DNA of 64,000 nt. Source: Carnobacterium funditum DSM 5970 (GTDB lineage: Bacteria > Bacillota > Bacilli > Lactobacillales > Carnobacteriaceae). The stretch covers positions 682,001 to 746,000 of the forward strand of contig NZ_JQLL01000001.1 in the NCBI RefSeq assembly GCF_000744185.1. The letters run 5' to 3'. The number at the start of each line of letters is the position of its first letter. The first letter of the stretch is position 1. This document shows, piece by piece, positions 10,078-19,863 of the stretch. Both the position numbers and the translations under genes were made by a program. Under the pieces are notes generated by a model, which ran no database searches, was not told where the DNA came from, and was given only the letters and a program-made list of their open reading frames with translations.

Positions 10078-10971
10078 TTGTTAAAAAGTAATATAAAACG
10101 TTTAGGAATTCTAACTGGACTAGCACTTTCATTGTTTGCTGCGGGTTGTGCATCTGATGATGGAGAAACAACAAAAGACGATTCAGTAGGTAAAGGACAA
10201 GAAATTGATCTTGCATATGTAGAATGGGATACCGAAGTCGCTTCTACAAATGTTATTGGTTCTGTTTTGGAAGATTTAGGATACAACGTTAATTTGGTTC
10301 CGCTTGATAATGCTGTTATGTGGGAGGCTGTTTCTAGCGGTGAAGTAGACGGAATGGTCGCTGCTTGGCTACCTAATACACACGCATCACACTATGAAAA
10401 ATATGGTGATAACCTTGAAAACTTAGGTGAGAATCTAACTGGTGCTAAACTTGGTTTAGTTGTTCCTAAATACATGGATGTTGATTCTATTGAGGACTTA
10501 ACCGACGAAGCCAAACAAACAATCACTGGAATTGAGCCTGGTGCTGGGTTAGTAGCTGCAACAGAACTCGCATTAGAAAAATATGATAGTCTGAATGATT
10601 GGAGCTTGGACACTTCTTCATCTGGAGCAATGATTGTTGCTCTAAAACAAGCCCTTGCAAATGAAGAAGAGATAATCGTTACCGGATGGTCACCTCATTG
10701 GATGTTTGCAACCTATGATTTAAAATATCTTGAAGATCCTAAAGGAACTTTTGGTGGAATCGAAACAGTTAACACAATGGTCAGAAAAGATTTAGAAAAA
10801 GATATGCCAGAGGCCTATGAAGTTTTAGATCAATTCAACTGGACTAAAGAAGATATTGAAACAGTCATGTTAGCTATCAGCGAAGGTGAAAATCCAAAAG
10901 ATGCTGCAAAAGCATGGATTGATGATAATCCTGAAAAAGTTGCAACTTGGACTAAAGGTGTAACTGAATAA
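10078..10971 (+). CDS. Glycine betaine-binding lipoprotein, second tandem paralogue
   Basis: 297 residues, almost the same sequence as the gene before it, with the same lipobox (FAAGC), Trp cage residues and GWSPHWMFATYDLKYLEDP motif. Differences cluster in surface positions, such as Asn for Thr after the first helix and Gly-Leu-Val for Ser-Ile-Val in the middle. It starts with TTG after AAAGGTGG. The intergenic sequence before it recurs before the third copy, showing that gene and leader were duplicated as a unit. It may extend or tune the substrate range of the same transporter; that is inference. Confidence 0.92.
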   Translation: MLKSNIKRLGILTGLALSLFAAGCASDDGETTKDDSVGKGQEIDLAYVEWDTEVASTNVIGSVLEDLGYNVNLVPLDNAVMWEAVSSGEVDGMVAAWLPNTHASHYEKYGDNLENLGENLTGAKLGLVVPKYMDVDSIEDLTDEAKQTITGIEPGAGLVAATELALEKYDSLNDWSLDTSSSGAMIVALKQALANEEEIIVTGWSPHWMFATYDLKYLEDPKGTFGGIETVNTMVRKDLEKDMPEAYEVLDQFNWTKEDIETVMLAISEGENPKDAAKAWIDDNPEKVATWTKGVTE

Positions 10972-11020
10972 ACATGGTATAGTATTCGCTATAAAAAATA
11001 TATAAAAGGTGGTTTTTATT

Positions 11021-11914
11021 TTGATAAAAAGTAATTTTAAACGTTTAGGACTTGTAACGGGACTAGCACTTTCATTGTTTGCTGCAGGTTGTGCATCTGA
11101 TGATGAGGACACTACAAAAGACGATTCAGTAGGAGAAGGACAAGAAATTGATCTTGCGTATGTAGAATGGGATACTGAAGTAGCTTCTACAAACGTGGTT
11201 GGTGCTGTTTTGGAAGAATTAGGCTACGATGTTACTTTAATACCTCTTGATAATGCTGTTATGTGGGAAGCTGTTTCCAGTGGTGAAGCAGACGGAATGG
11301 TCGCTGCTTGGCTACCTGGTACACACGCATCACAGTTTGAAAAATATGGCGCTGACGTTGAAAACCTGGGTGAAAATTTAACGGGTGCTAAACTTGGTTT
11401 AGTCGTTCCTGAATATATGGATGTTAATTCTATTGAGGACTTAACAGATGAAGCCAATAAAACAATTACTGGAATTGAGCCTGGCGCGGGTGTAGTAGTT
11501 GCAGCAGAAACTACAATGGAAGAATATGACAATTTAGGTGATTGGGATTTAGAAACTTCTTCATCTGGAGCAATGACTGTTGCTTTGAAACAAGCTATCG
11601 AAAATAAAGAAGAGATTATTGTTACCGGATGGTCACCTCATTGGATGTTTGCAACCTATGATTTAAAATATCTTGAAGATCCTAAAGAAACATTTGGTGG
11701 AAGCGAAACAATTAACACTATGGTTAGAAAAGACTTAGAAAAAGATATGCCAGAGGCCTATAAAGTTCTAGATCAATTCAATTGGACAACTGAAGATATT
11801 GAAACTGTTATGTTAGCTATCAGCGAAGGTGAAAATCCAAAAGATGCTGCAAAAGCATGGATTGATGATAATCCTGAAGAAGTTGCAGCTTGGACTAAAG
11901 ATGTAACTAAATAA
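11021..11914 (+). CDS. Glycine betaine-binding lipoprotein, third tandem paralogue
   Basis: About 297 residues with the same lipobox, Trp-containing ligand motifs and C-terminal Asp-Asp-Asn-Pro-Glu-Glu as the two genes upstream. It is the most diverged of the three in the middle: Gly-Thr-His-Ala-Ser-Gln-Phe for Asn-Thr-(N/H)-Ala-Ser-His-Tyr, and Val-Val-Val-Ala-Ala-Glu-Thr-Thr for the paralogues' Ala-Ala-Thr-Glu-Leu-Ala. I choose a TTG start at 11021, with AAAGGTGG upstream, to match its paralogues; an earlier GTG at 11009 overlaps that site. It ends the operon, followed by a strong terminator. Confidence 0.92.
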   Translation: MIKSNFKRLGLVTGLALSLFAAGCASDDEDTTKDDSVGEGQEIDLAYVEWDTEVASTNVVGAVLEELGYDVTLIPLDNAVMWEAVSSGEADGMVAAWLPGTHASQFEKYGADVENLGENLTGAKLGLVVPEYMDVNSIEDLTDEANKTITGIEPGAGVVVAAETTMEEYDNLGDWDLETSSSGAMTVALKQAIENKEEIIVTGWSPHWMFATYDLKYLEDPKETFGGSETINTMVRKDLEKDMPEAYKVLDQFNWTTEDIETVMLAISEGENPKDAAKAWIDDNPEEVAAWTKDVTK

Positions 11915-11960
11915 AAACAAAAATATTAAAGCATTAGTAATTTGAATGTTTTAAATTAAA

Positions 11961-12003
11961 AATGACACCTGCTCCTTCTTTAGGAAATGGTGTCATTTTT
12001 TTA
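11961..12003 (+). terminator. Terminator of the betaine transporter operon
   Basis: AATGACACC pairs with GGTGTCATT across a 19-base loop and is followed by a run of T residues. It lies 46 bases after the last binding-protein gene. Confidence 0.9.
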
Positions 12004-12200
12004 TTTTTTTACCTATTTATGTTTATAAATCTCTAAGTAACAAAAAATTCGATGTTCTTATTACCCATTCAAACGCCCCATAAGGTCATTCCATTGATTC
12101 AAGATTAACTATGTGGTTAACACCATAAAATAGGCTCATGTTGTTAAAAAGAGATGATTAGGCTTATGAAATTCAACCCTTAACCCTTATCCTCAGTTAA

Positions 12201-12246
12201 ACAAAAACTTTCAAAAAGAGAGTTTCCTTTTTGAAAGTTTTTGTTT
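12201..12246 (-). terminator. Terminator after rnjB
   Basis: An AAAACTTTCAAAAAG arm pairs with CTTTTTGAAAGTTTT. On the minus strand the hairpin lies just after the rnjB stop and is T-rich on both sides, so it may work in either direction. Confidence 0.8.
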
Positions 12247-12262
12247 AGTATTTTATTGGTTC

Positions 12263-13942
12263 TTAATTTCTTCTATTACGTGAGCTTGTCTCCATAATAA
12301 TTGGTAAAATTACAGGTCTTCTTCTTGTTTGTTCAAATAAATATTTACTTAATGCGTCTCTAATTTCTTGTTTTAGACGACTCCACTCAAACTCTTTATG
12401 ATTCAAATTATCTTCTACAACTTTTCTAACAATCTCATTACTTGATTGAATAAGATCCGTATTCTCTTTAACATATACAAAACCACGTGTCATGACTTCA
12501 GGGCCTGACATAATTTTTCCTTTTTTGCGGCTAATTGTTACTACAGCTACAAAAATACCATCTTCAGATAATAGTTTACGATCTCGCAAAACAATATTGC
12601 CAATATCTCCAATACCAATACCATCTACCATTGTGTTGCCAGCAGTTACTTGACCAGACATAGACATACGTCCCGCCTTGTACTCGACAACATCTCCTTT
12701 TCCAGGAATAAAAATATTTTTAAAAGGAATGCCTACTTCATGAGCTAACTTAGCATGTGCAGCTAAACGTCGATATTCTCCAGTAACTGGAACAAAGTAG
12801 GTTGGTTTAATTAGATTAATCATTAACTTTAAATCATTTGGAGTAGCATGTCCTGAAGCTTTTATATTATCAGAAATTTGTTTTACTTCTCCTCCTGCAC
12901 GATAAATCATATTCTTAGTCTTATTAACGGTGACTTCCATACTAACAGAAGGGCTAGTAACAATATAAACTAAATCCCCTTCTTTTATATTAATTTGTAA
13001 ATGTTTACCCGTTGCCATTCTTTGAAGGGTTTTAATTGGTTCTCCTGTCGTACCTGTTTCCAAAATAACAATTTCATTATCTGGATATTTTTCAATATCT
13101 TCAATTGGGACAATTAAATCTTCATTTGGTAAATTAATCTTTTTGAGTTTCATTGCTACTTCAACGATTTCTTCTACTTTTTTACCAGTAAAAAATATTT
13201 TTCTACCGGATTTAAAAGCTGCATCCATTACTTGTTGGATACGCAAAATATTACTAGCAACGCTAGCTACGATGATCCGTTCTTTAGTATTTCGGAATGT
13301 GTCTTCAACTTGCTCAGCAACTTTATAGTCACTCATGTTTTCGATAGAGCTTTCTGCATCACTTGAATCACTTAACAAAGCCAATACCTTAGTCTTTCCT
13401 ATATCGCTTATTTTAGCTAAATCTGTCTGATAAGCAGGAGTAGCACTTTGATCAAATTTAAAATCACCGGTATAAACAATGCTACCTTCATTTGTTTTCA
13501 ATGTAACACCTACTGAATCTGGTATAGTATGAGTTGTCCTAAAAAAACCTAAAACAGCATGTTCAAATTCAATTTCAGTATTTTCATCAACAATATGGTA
13601 ATCGTTAAATTGGCTTACTTGACTATCTTTTTCCATAAATAATTTTGCTAATGCTATGGTTAATTCAGTACCAAAAACTGGTACATCAAATTTTTGAAGA
13701 AAATAGGGCAATGCTCCTATAGCATCCTCATGTCCGTGTGTCAAGAATACTCCAGTTACACGGTCGCGATTCTCTTCTAAATAGCTAAAGTCAGGAATAA
13801 CTATGTCTATTCCCAATAGTTCTGTTTCTGGATACATTAAACCGCAATCCAAAACAAATATTTCTTCATCTACTTCCACGACGTACATATTTTTTCCGTT
13901 TTCACGTACGCCGCCTAGTGGAATTATTTTAATGTTACTCAT
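12263..13942 (-). CDS. rnjB: Ribonuclease J2
   Basis: 559 residues with the metallo-beta-lactamase plus beta-CASP architecture of RNase J: N-terminal GGVRENGKNMYVVEVDE, a metal-binding-like THGHEDAIGALPYFL, TGDFKFD, a SGHA motif in the C-terminal part of the core, and a C-terminal domain ending in basic residues. The motif reads HGHEDA, where the second RNase J in this window (56312-57988) has HGHEDH, so one metal-ligand His is missing. This fits RNase J2, the weaker partner that forms a complex with J1 in mRNA decay. It is preceded by GAGGTGAAGAA and follows dapA, as in related genomes. Confidence 0.93.
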   Translation of the reverse strand: MSNIKIIPLGGVRENGKNMYVVEVDEEIFVLDCGLMYPETELLGIDIVIPDFSYLEENRDRVTGVFLTHGHEDAIGALPYFLQKFDVPVFGTELTIALAKLFMEKDSQVSQFNDYHIVDENTEIEFEHAVLGFFRTTHTIPDSVGVTLKTNEGSIVYTGDFKFDQSATPAYQTDLAKISDIGKTKVLALLSDSSDAESSIENMSDYKVAEQVEDTFRNTKERIIVASVASNILRIQQVMDAAFKSGRKIFFTGKKVEEIVEVAMKLKKINLPNEDLIVPIEDIEKYPDNEIVILETGTTGEPIKTLQRMATGKHLQINIKEGDLVYIVTSPSVSMEVTVNKTKNMIYRAGGEVKQISDNIKASGHATPNDLKLMINLIKPTYFVPVTGEYRRLAAHAKLAHEVGIPFKNIFIPGKGDVVEYKAGRMSMSGQVTAGNTMVDGIGIGDIGNIVLRDRKLLSEDGIFVAVVTISRKKGKIMSGPEVMTRGFVYVKENTDLIQSSNEIVRKVVEDNLNHKEFEWSRLKQEIRDALSKYLFEQTRRRPVILPIIMETSSRNRRN

Positions 13943-13976
13943 TTCTTCACCTCTGTTTTTTTCTATTTTTATTCAT

Positions 13977-14858
13977 TTATTTAATGTTTATATTTAAAAT
14001 TTTTAATATACTTTGCGATTCTTCTTTTGTACAGTCCACCAAAGGTAATCTTACGCTTCCTACTGCTATTCCTTGATTATTTAAAACCATTTTTACAGGA
14101 GCAGGTGATGGTACAGAAAAGAGACTATTCATTTTAGGAATTAATTGACGATGTTGCTTTGCAGCTTCACTCATTTTCCCTTCGTCAAGAAAATCGTACA
14201 TTTCTTTCATCTCATTACCTAATATATGACTAGCAACAGAAATAATACCTGTAGCACCTATACATTTAGCAGGAAAAGTTAAGTTATCTTCGCCAGAATA
14301 CACGGAGAAATCATCACTGGTTTGCTCAATAATTTCACTTATTGCATCTAATCCCATACACTCTTTAACGCCAATAATATTTTCTAAATTTGCCAAACGA
14401 ATAGTTGTAGCGGGATCAATCGAGACACTTGTTCTACCTGGAACATTATAAATAATGATTGGTAGAACTGTATTTTTAGATACAGCTTCAAAATGGGCAT
14501 ACAATCCAGCTTGATTTGGTTTATTATAATAAGGCGCTACAACTAATACGGCATCGATGCCCTTAATATTTTCTACTTCTTTTGTAAATGAGATTGTTTC
14601 AGCTGTATTATTTGTTCCAGTTCCAACTATAACTGGAACACGGCCACCAATTATTTCTATTGCTTTCTTATATAAATCCAATTTTTCGTTGTGAGACAAT
14701 GTTGGGGACTCTCCAGTTGTCCCACCTATGACAAGTCCTTCGCTTCCATTAGCTAAAAGATAATCGATTAAAGGTTCTAACCTATCAAAATCAAGTTGTC
14801 CCTTTTCATCAAAAGGAGTAGCCATTGCTGTTATAATTCTTGCTTTCATTAAACTCAT
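13977..14858 (-). CDS. dapA: 4-hydroxy-tetrahydrodipicolinate synthase
   Basis: About 293 residues. DapA condenses pyruvate with aspartate semialdehyde, the first committed step to lysine and meso-diaminopimelate for the cell wall. Visible motifs are the (beta/alpha)8-barrel signature IGGTTGESPTL, the Tyr of the catalytic triad in IIYNVPGRTS, and the Schiff-base Lys in IIGVKECMG. I choose the ATG at 14858, giving Met-Ser-Leu-Met-Lys-Ala-Arg. GAGAAGG lies at a good distance upstream of it, while the ATG seven codons earlier lies at or before that site. It sits between asd upstream and rnjB downstream, all on the same strand. Confidence 0.96.
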   Translation of the reverse strand: MSLMKARIITAMATPFDEKGQLDFDRLEPLIDYLLANGSEGLVIGGTTGESPTLSHNEKLDLYKKAIEIIGGRVPVIVGTGTNNTAETISFTKEVENIKGIDAVLVVAPYYNKPNQAGLYAHFEAVSKNTVLPIIIYNVPGRTSVSIDPATTIRLANLENIIGVKECMGLDAISEIIEQTSDDFSVYSGEDNLTFPAKCIGATGIISVASHILGNEMKEMYDFLDEGKMSEAAKQHRQLIPKMNSLFSVPSPAPVKMVLNNQGIAVGSVRLPLVDCTKEESQSILKILNINIK

Positions 14859-14895
14859 TACAGACACCTTCTCTTTCATGATTATTTTTTAGGAT

Positions 14896-15942
14896 TTATT
14901 TGTCTTTCACTAGCCCCATGCTGTGTAGTTTCTCAGCAATTTGAACTGAATTCCAAGCCGCACCTTTAATCAAATTATCTGATACAATCCACATATGATA
15001 TCCATTTTTAATATCTCTATCTTTTCTAATTCTACCGACAAACGTTTCTTTTTTGCCTTCTGCTTCAAGCGGAGTTGGATATATTTGGGTAGAAGGATCA
15101 TCTTGAAGTTCTACTCCTGATGCTGATTGCAAAATTTCTTTTATAGCGTTAACCGATGCTGATTCATCTTTAACTTCAATGTAAACAGATTCTGAATGAC
15201 CAGATACCACGGGGACACGTACACAGGTAGCTGAAATTTTTATTTCATTGTCAGACATTATTTTTTTTGTTTCATTCATCATTTTCCATTCTTCAAAAGT
15301 ATAACCTTCTTCAGCAAATAAATCGATTTGAGGCAAAACATTAAATGATATTGGATAATGTTTTTTATCACCGGCAGAAGGCAATATATTGGCTTCATAA
15401 GGTTCATCATTCAGCATTTGTTGAGCCTGTTCTTTCATTTCTTTAACTGCTGCTATTCCAGCACCACTGACTGCTTGATAAGTTGAAACGATAATTCGGT
15501 TCAACCCATATTTTTTACGAATCGGTTCTAATGCTACCATCATCTGAATAGTTGAACAATTGGGATTTGCAATGATACCCGCATGGCCTCTTAATGCTTC
15601 CGGATTCACTTCAGGAACAACCAATGGAACAGTTGGGTCCATACGGTAGGCACTAGTATTATCAATAACAATTGCACCCCGCTTAACTGCTTCTGGAGCA
15701 AATTGTTGAGAGACACTCCCACCAGCACTAAATAATGCAATATCAATTCCATCAAATGCCTCCGGAGTTGTCTCTTCAATCATTAATTCTAAACCATTAA
15801 CCATCATTTTTTTCCCTGCTGATCGTTTCGAAGCCAGGATTTTAATTTTGCGAATCGGTAAAGTTGAATTTTCAAGCATTTCAATCATTTTTGTTCCAAC
15901 CGCTCCAGTTGCACCGACTACGGCTATCGTATATTTGCTCAT
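14896..15942 (-). CDS. asd: Aspartate-semialdehyde dehydrogenase
   Basis: 348 residues. Asd reduces aspartyl phosphate to aspartate semialdehyde, the branch point to lysine/DAP, threonine and methionine. An N-terminal NADP-binding motif [12 protein letters not shown], the catalytic Cys in [11 protein letters not shown], and a later substrate-binding His region ([12 protein letters not shown]) are all present. The start ATG follows AAAGGGG. With dapA 37 bases downstream and rnjB beyond, it begins a three-gene unit. No lysine riboswitch or T-box is visible upstream. Confidence 0.97.
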   Translation of the reverse strand: MSKYTIAVVGATGAVGTKMIEMLENSTLPIRKIKILASKRSAGKKMMVNGLELMIEETTPEAFDGIDIALFSAGGSVSQQFAPEAVKRGAIVIDNTSAYRMDPTVPLVVPEVNPEALRGHAGIIANPNCSTIQMMVALEPIRKKYGLNRIIVSTYQAVSGAGIAAVKEMKEQAQQMLNDEPYEANILPSAGDKKHYPISFNVLPQIDLFAEEGYTFEEWKMMNETKKIMSDNEIKISATCVRVPVVSGHSESVYIEVKDESASVNAIKEILQSASGVELQDDPSTQIYPTPLEAEGKKETFVGRIRKDRDIKNGYHMWIVSDNLIKGAAWNSVQIAEKLHSMGLVKDK

Positions 15943-16172
15943 CTGAATATTACCCCTTTACAAAAAAATTCATAGTTATTATTTAATCTTTTTAATTTAC
16001 CCTACAAACGTAACCATTATTTATTTTAGCATAAATAGCAAAGAAATCATACATATGTAGATTAATCCCTCTATTTTGAATCTATTTAAACCAATATAAT
16101 AGAATTGATGATAGAATGAAATAAACTGTTTAAAATAAAAATATAAAATAAACACAATATAAAGGAGACATA

Positions 16173-16937
16173 ATGAATAATAAGAAAAAAATAGCCATTT
16201 GGACTACATTAGCCTTACTACTTTTGTTTGTAATTGGATCTATCATGCTTAAAAATTTTACTTATCAGCCCTCTCCCTCAGCTCTTCAAGCCGCAACCAA
16301 TCAGGCTTCCTATACAGTTGAAAAAACAACAGATTTAGTTTATTTTAAACCTAAAGAACCTGCTATTCCCATTTCAATTATTTTTTATCAAGGCGCACTT
16401 GTCAATCAGAAGAGTTACAGCATTTGGGCTTCAAAGTTAGCTACAGAAGGCTATCCAGTGTATTTAATTCATCACGCTTTTAATTTAGCTGTTACTAGTA
16501 AAGATAAAGCACAAACAATTATCAACGAATATGCTATTGGTGATTATGTCATAGGCGGCCATTCTTTAGGAGGCGTAATGGCTAGTCGCTTTGCTCATGA
16601 TAAACAAATGAATCCTTCAACTGAATCCGGTTTACTAAAGGGCGTATTTTTCTTAGCCAGTTATCCTGATCCTAAAGGTAGTTTGAAAAATAGTTTGTTA
16701 CCTATTTTATCGGTAACTGGTTCAAATGATGGTGTCCTAAATCAGAAGTCATATATAGATGGCAAGAAATTTTTACCTAAAAATACGCTATATTTATCTA
16801 TCAAAGATGGTAATCATGCTGGTTTTGGAAGCTACGGACATCAAAAAGGAGACAATCCTGCTACTATCAGCAATGAAGAACAACAAAAACAGCTATCTTT
16901 AATTCTTTCTTCTTGGCTTGATACGATTAAAAAATAA
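16173..16937 (+). CDS. Membrane-anchored alpha/beta hydrolase
   Basis: 254 residues. One N-terminal membrane segment (about residues 7-26) leaves the rest outside the cell or at the membrane surface. The nucleophile elbow is IGGHSLGGVMAS, with later residues fitting an acid (SVTGSNDGVL) and a His (KDGNHAGFGSYG), so the catalytic triad looks complete. It belongs to the alpha/beta hydrolase fold, of the type seen in uncharacterised single-TM Firmicute hydrolases; substrate unknown. It starts at an ATG after AAAGGAGA and appears monocistronic. Confidence 0.85.
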   Translation: MNNKKKIAIWTTLALLLLFVIGSIMLKNFTYQPSPSALQAATNQASYTVEKTTDLVYFKPKEPAIPISIIFYQGALVNQKSYSIWASKLATEGYPVYLIHHAFNLAVTSKDKAQTIINEYAIGDYVIGGHSLGGVMASRFAHDKQMNPSTESGLLKGVFFLASYPDPKGSLKNSLLPILSVTGSNDGVLNQKSYIDGKKFLPKNTLYLSIKDGNHAGFGSYGHQKGDNPATISNEEQQKQLSLILSSWLDTIKK

Positions 16938-17007
16938 CAATCGCTTATTTCTAAGTGTTGTTATCTTTATGGGAAATTAATCATAAAAATATCTAATAAT
17001 TAGAAAA

Positions 17008-17045
17008 AAAGTAGACCTGCAAAATAATGCAGATCTACTTTTTTT
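17008..17045. terminator. Shared terminator between the hydrolase gene and pnp
   Basis: AAGTAGACCTGC pairs with GCAGATCTACTT, with A-run on one side and T-run on the other. It can end transcription of the plus-strand hydrolase and of the minus-strand pnp, which converge here. Confidence 0.88.
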
Positions 17046-17048
17046 CAT

Positions 17049-19154
17049 TTAATCTTCTTTTTTCAATAAAGCTTTAATTGAAAGATTGATTCTTCCTTGT
17101 TTATCAATTTCAACAACTTTTACATCAATTATTTGACCCATAGTTAAAACATCTTCTACTTTAGCTACTCGCTCATTAGCTAGTTCAGAAATGTGAGCCA
17201 TTCCGTCTTTTCCTTTAGCAATTTCTATAAAAGCTCCAAATTTTTCAATCCTTTTTACTTTACCTGAATAAACTTTGCCAATTTCGATATCTTTAGTTAA
17301 TTCTTCAATGATTTCTTTCGCACGTTTTATCATTGTAGCATCTTCTGAAGCGATACTAATTTTTCCTTCTTGATCAATATCGATTTTCACACCTGTTTCT
17401 TCGATAATCGCATTAATTTGGTCGCCACCTCGGCCAATGACAACTTTAATTTTATCAGGTTTAATTTGCATCATTTCAATCTTCGGTGCGTATGCACTCA
17501 ATTCTTTATGTGGCTCAGATATTGTAGAAACTAATTCGTCTAAAATTTCTAAGCGCGCTCTTTTAGCCTGAGTTAATGCTTCTTCCAAAATTTGAGGAGT
17601 AATTCCTTGAATTTTAATATCCATTTGTAAGGCAGTAATTCCGTCTTTTGTTCCAGCTACTTTGAAATCCATATCACCTAAGTGATCTTCAAGACCTTGG
17701 ATATCTGTTAAAACAGTGTAATTTTCGTCTTCCATTACAAGTCCCATAGCAATACCGGCTACTGGTGACTTGATTGGTACACCTGCATCCATTAAAGCTA
17801 AAGTTCCTGCACAAATACTTGCTTGAGACGAAGAACCATTTGATTCTAATACTTCTGAAACTAAACGAATCATGTATGGGAAATCTTCTTCATTAGGAAT
17901 AACTTGTGCTAAAGCTCTTTCTCCAAGTGCTCCATGCCCAATTTCACGACGCCCTGGTCCACGATTAGGACCGGTACTTCCAACTGAAAATTGTGGGAAA
18001 TTATAATGATGGATAAATCTTTTACTATCTTCGATTCCTAAACCATCGATAATTTGGTGTTCACCAAGCGGAGCTAATGTTGCAACAGTCAATGCTTGTG
18101 TTTGACCACGTGTGAACAAACCAGAACCATGTGTTCTTGGTAAAATTCCAATTTCTGAAGATAATGAACGTATCTCGTCAATTTTACGACCATCAGGACG
18201 AATCTTGTCAACTGTAATCAAACGACGAACTTCAGCCTTTTCCATATCCTCAACAATCATTTTAATTTCTTTTTTGATTCGTCCCACTTCTTCATGACCT
18301 TCATATTTTTCATTGTAAAAAAGAATGGCATCTTCTTTAACAGTCTCAATATTTTCCTCACGAGCTAGCTTTTCTTCTGTTTTAATTGCAATACTCATTT
18401 TTTCTTTATAGGCATCATTTACTTCTTTTTCAAGTTCAGAGTCAATCTCTAATAAAGAAACTTCAATTTTTTCTTTACCAACAGCTTCTTTAATTTCTTC
18501 CTGGAATGCAACAAGTTCTTGAATAGCCGCATGTCCAAATAGCAAAGCTCCTAACATGTCTTCTTCAGAAACCTCTTTTGCTCCACTTTCAACCATATTT
18601 ATAGCTGCTTTTGTGCCTGCAACAGTCAAATGAATATCTGACATCGCTTCTTGTTCTACTGTAGGATTAATAATATATTCTCCATCAACACGACCAACAT
18701 CAACACCCGCAATAGGACCTGCGAATGGAATATCCGAGATAACGAGAGACAATGATGATCCAAACATTGCTGAAAATGATGGTGAACAGTCTTTTTCTAC
18801 TGACATAACAACATTCGTTACTTGAACTTCATTACGGAACCCATCAGCAAACATTGGACGTATTGGACGATCAATTAATCGTGCAGTTAGCGTAGCTGCC
18901 TCACTAGGACGAGCTTCACGTTTAATAAATCCACCAGGAATTTTACCTACTGAATACATTTTTTCCTCGTAATTCACAGTTAATGGGAAGAAATCTAAAT
19001 CTTTTGCTTTTTTACTAGCTACTGCTGCTGATAATACAACTGTATCGCCATATCTAATCAAGGCTGCCCCATTGGCTTGTTTAGCTAATTGACCAACTTC
19101 AACCGTTAACGTACGCCCTGCCCATTCTTTAGTAAAAATTTGTTTTTCTGACAT
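17049..19154 (-). CDS. pnp: Polynucleotide phosphorylase
   Basis: 701 residues. PNPase degrades RNA 3' to 5' using phosphate and also adds tails. Both RNase PH cores are present. The second carries the [15 protein letters not shown]-like motif (seen as [16 protein letters not shown]) and [20 protein letters not shown] with its catalytic Asp residues. The KH domain (about 555-615, [13 protein letters not shown]) and the S1 domain (about 620-695, [10 protein letters not shown]...[19 protein letters not shown]) follow. Length is normal. It lies downstream of rpsO on the same strand, as in most bacteria, with a structured leader between them. Start ATG follows AAAAGGGGAA. Confidence 0.98.
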   Translation of the reverse strand: MSEKQIFTKEWAGRTLTVEVGQLAKQANGAALIRYGDTVVLSAAVASKKAKDLDFFPLTVNYEEKMYSVGKIPGGFIKREARPSEAATLTARLIDRPIRPMFADGFRNEVQVTNVVMSVEKDCSPSFSAMFGSSLSLVISDIPFAGPIAGVDVGRVDGEYIINPTVEQEAMSDIHLTVAGTKAAINMVESGAKEVSEEDMLGALLFGHAAIQELVAFQEEIKEAVGKEKIEVSLLEIDSELEKEVNDAYKEKMSIAIKTEEKLAREENIETVKEDAILFYNEKYEGHEEVGRIKKEIKMIVEDMEKAEVRRLITVDKIRPDGRKIDEIRSLSSEIGILPRTHGSGLFTRGQTQALTVATLAPLGEHQIIDGLGIEDSKRFIHHYNFPQFSVGSTGPNRGPGRREIGHGALGERALAQVIPNEEDFPYMIRLVSEVLESNGSSSQASICAGTLALMDAGVPIKSPVAGIAMGLVMEDENYTVLTDIQGLEDHLGDMDFKVAGTKDGITALQMDIKIQGITPQILEEALTQAKRARLEILDELVSTISEPHKELSAYAPKIEMMQIKPDKIKVVIGRGGDQINAIIEETGVKIDIDQEGKISIASEDATMIKRAKEIIEELTKDIEIGKVYSGKVKRIEKFGAFIEIAKGKDGMAHISELANERVAKVEDVLTMGQIIDVKVVEIDKQGRINLSIKALLKKED

Positions 19155-19205
19155 AAATTATTGTTCCCCTTTTTTTATCAAATTACCATTCATTTCCCCA
19201 AACAG

Positions 19206-19260
19206 ACTACTAAACAAATGTCAATCTCTAATCTATTAGAAATTCACATTTGTATAGTAG
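19206..19260 (-). promoter_or_regulatory. Hairpin in the pnp leader
   Basis: On the minus strand, CTACTATACAAATGT pairs with ACATTTGTTTAGTAG (one or two bulges) about 50-105 bases upstream of pnp. In enteric bacteria pnp is autoregulated through RNase III cleavage of such a leader stem. The same role here is inference from position and strength of the stem. Confidence 0.5.
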
Positions 19261-19317
19261 GATGGTTAATGGAACGTGTAGTTTGATTTTTTTTTATCAT
19301 TATTGACTAGAATATGC

Positions 19318-19354
19318 AAAAAATAAAGCGAGATTCCTGCGAACCTCGCTTTAT
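19318..19354 (-). terminator. Terminator after rpsO
   Basis: On the minus strand ATAAAGCGAG pairs with CTCGCTTTAT and is followed by a T-rich tract, 17 bases after the rpsO stop. Confidence 0.88.
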
Positions 19355-19370
19355 ACTAAGACAAACATCT

Positions 19371-19640
19371 TTAACGACGTAAGCCTAATCTTTTAATTAG
19401 TTCACTGTAGCGACTAGCATCTTTATTACGTAAGTATGCTAATAAGTTACGACGGTGACCAATTTTTTTCATAAGTCCACGGTATGAGTGGTGATCTTTT
19501 TTGTGAACACGTGCATGTTCGTTTAAGTGATTAATTTCTGCAGTTAATACAGCAACTTGCACTTCTGGAGAACCAGTATCTCCTTCGTGTGTTGCGTATT
19601 CTCTCATAATCTCGTTCTTTCTTTCTTTAGAAATTGCCAT
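19371..19640 (-). CDS. rpsO: 30S ribosomal protein S15
   Basis: 89 residues, the usual S15 length. The sequence has the family's [31 protein letters not shown] and [12 protein letters not shown] motifs that bind 16S rRNA in the central domain and form an intersubunit bridge. The ATG is preceded by GGAAGAGGTGT. S15 represses its own translation by binding a leader structure in several bacteria; the leader here is short and no clear structure can be asserted. Confidence 0.98.
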   Translation of the reverse strand: MAISKERKNEIMREYATHEGDTGSPEVQVAVLTAEINHLNEHARVHKKDHHSYRGLMKKIGHRRNLLAYLRNKDASRYSELIKRLGLRR

Positions 19641-19863
19641 TTCTAAACACCTCTTCCTTTTAGTTTGTCCTATTACCGAGTATACGTTGGTGAGTCGTTA
19701 AACCAAGTAATGGATGCATGTTATACATTTACAAACATTACATGATATTGCAAAGAAATGCAAGTATTAATTCTTTAGTCATTTCATTTTTAAGGATTTC
19801 AATTATTGATTCATGCTAACTAAATAAAGCTCTTAATTCAGACATTTAAATTAGTAAATCTTT

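Noticed and set aside
15943-16172. Possible lysine riboswitch or T-box before asd
   Set aside because: No conserved riboswitch or T-box words are visible; only AT-rich DNA is seen.
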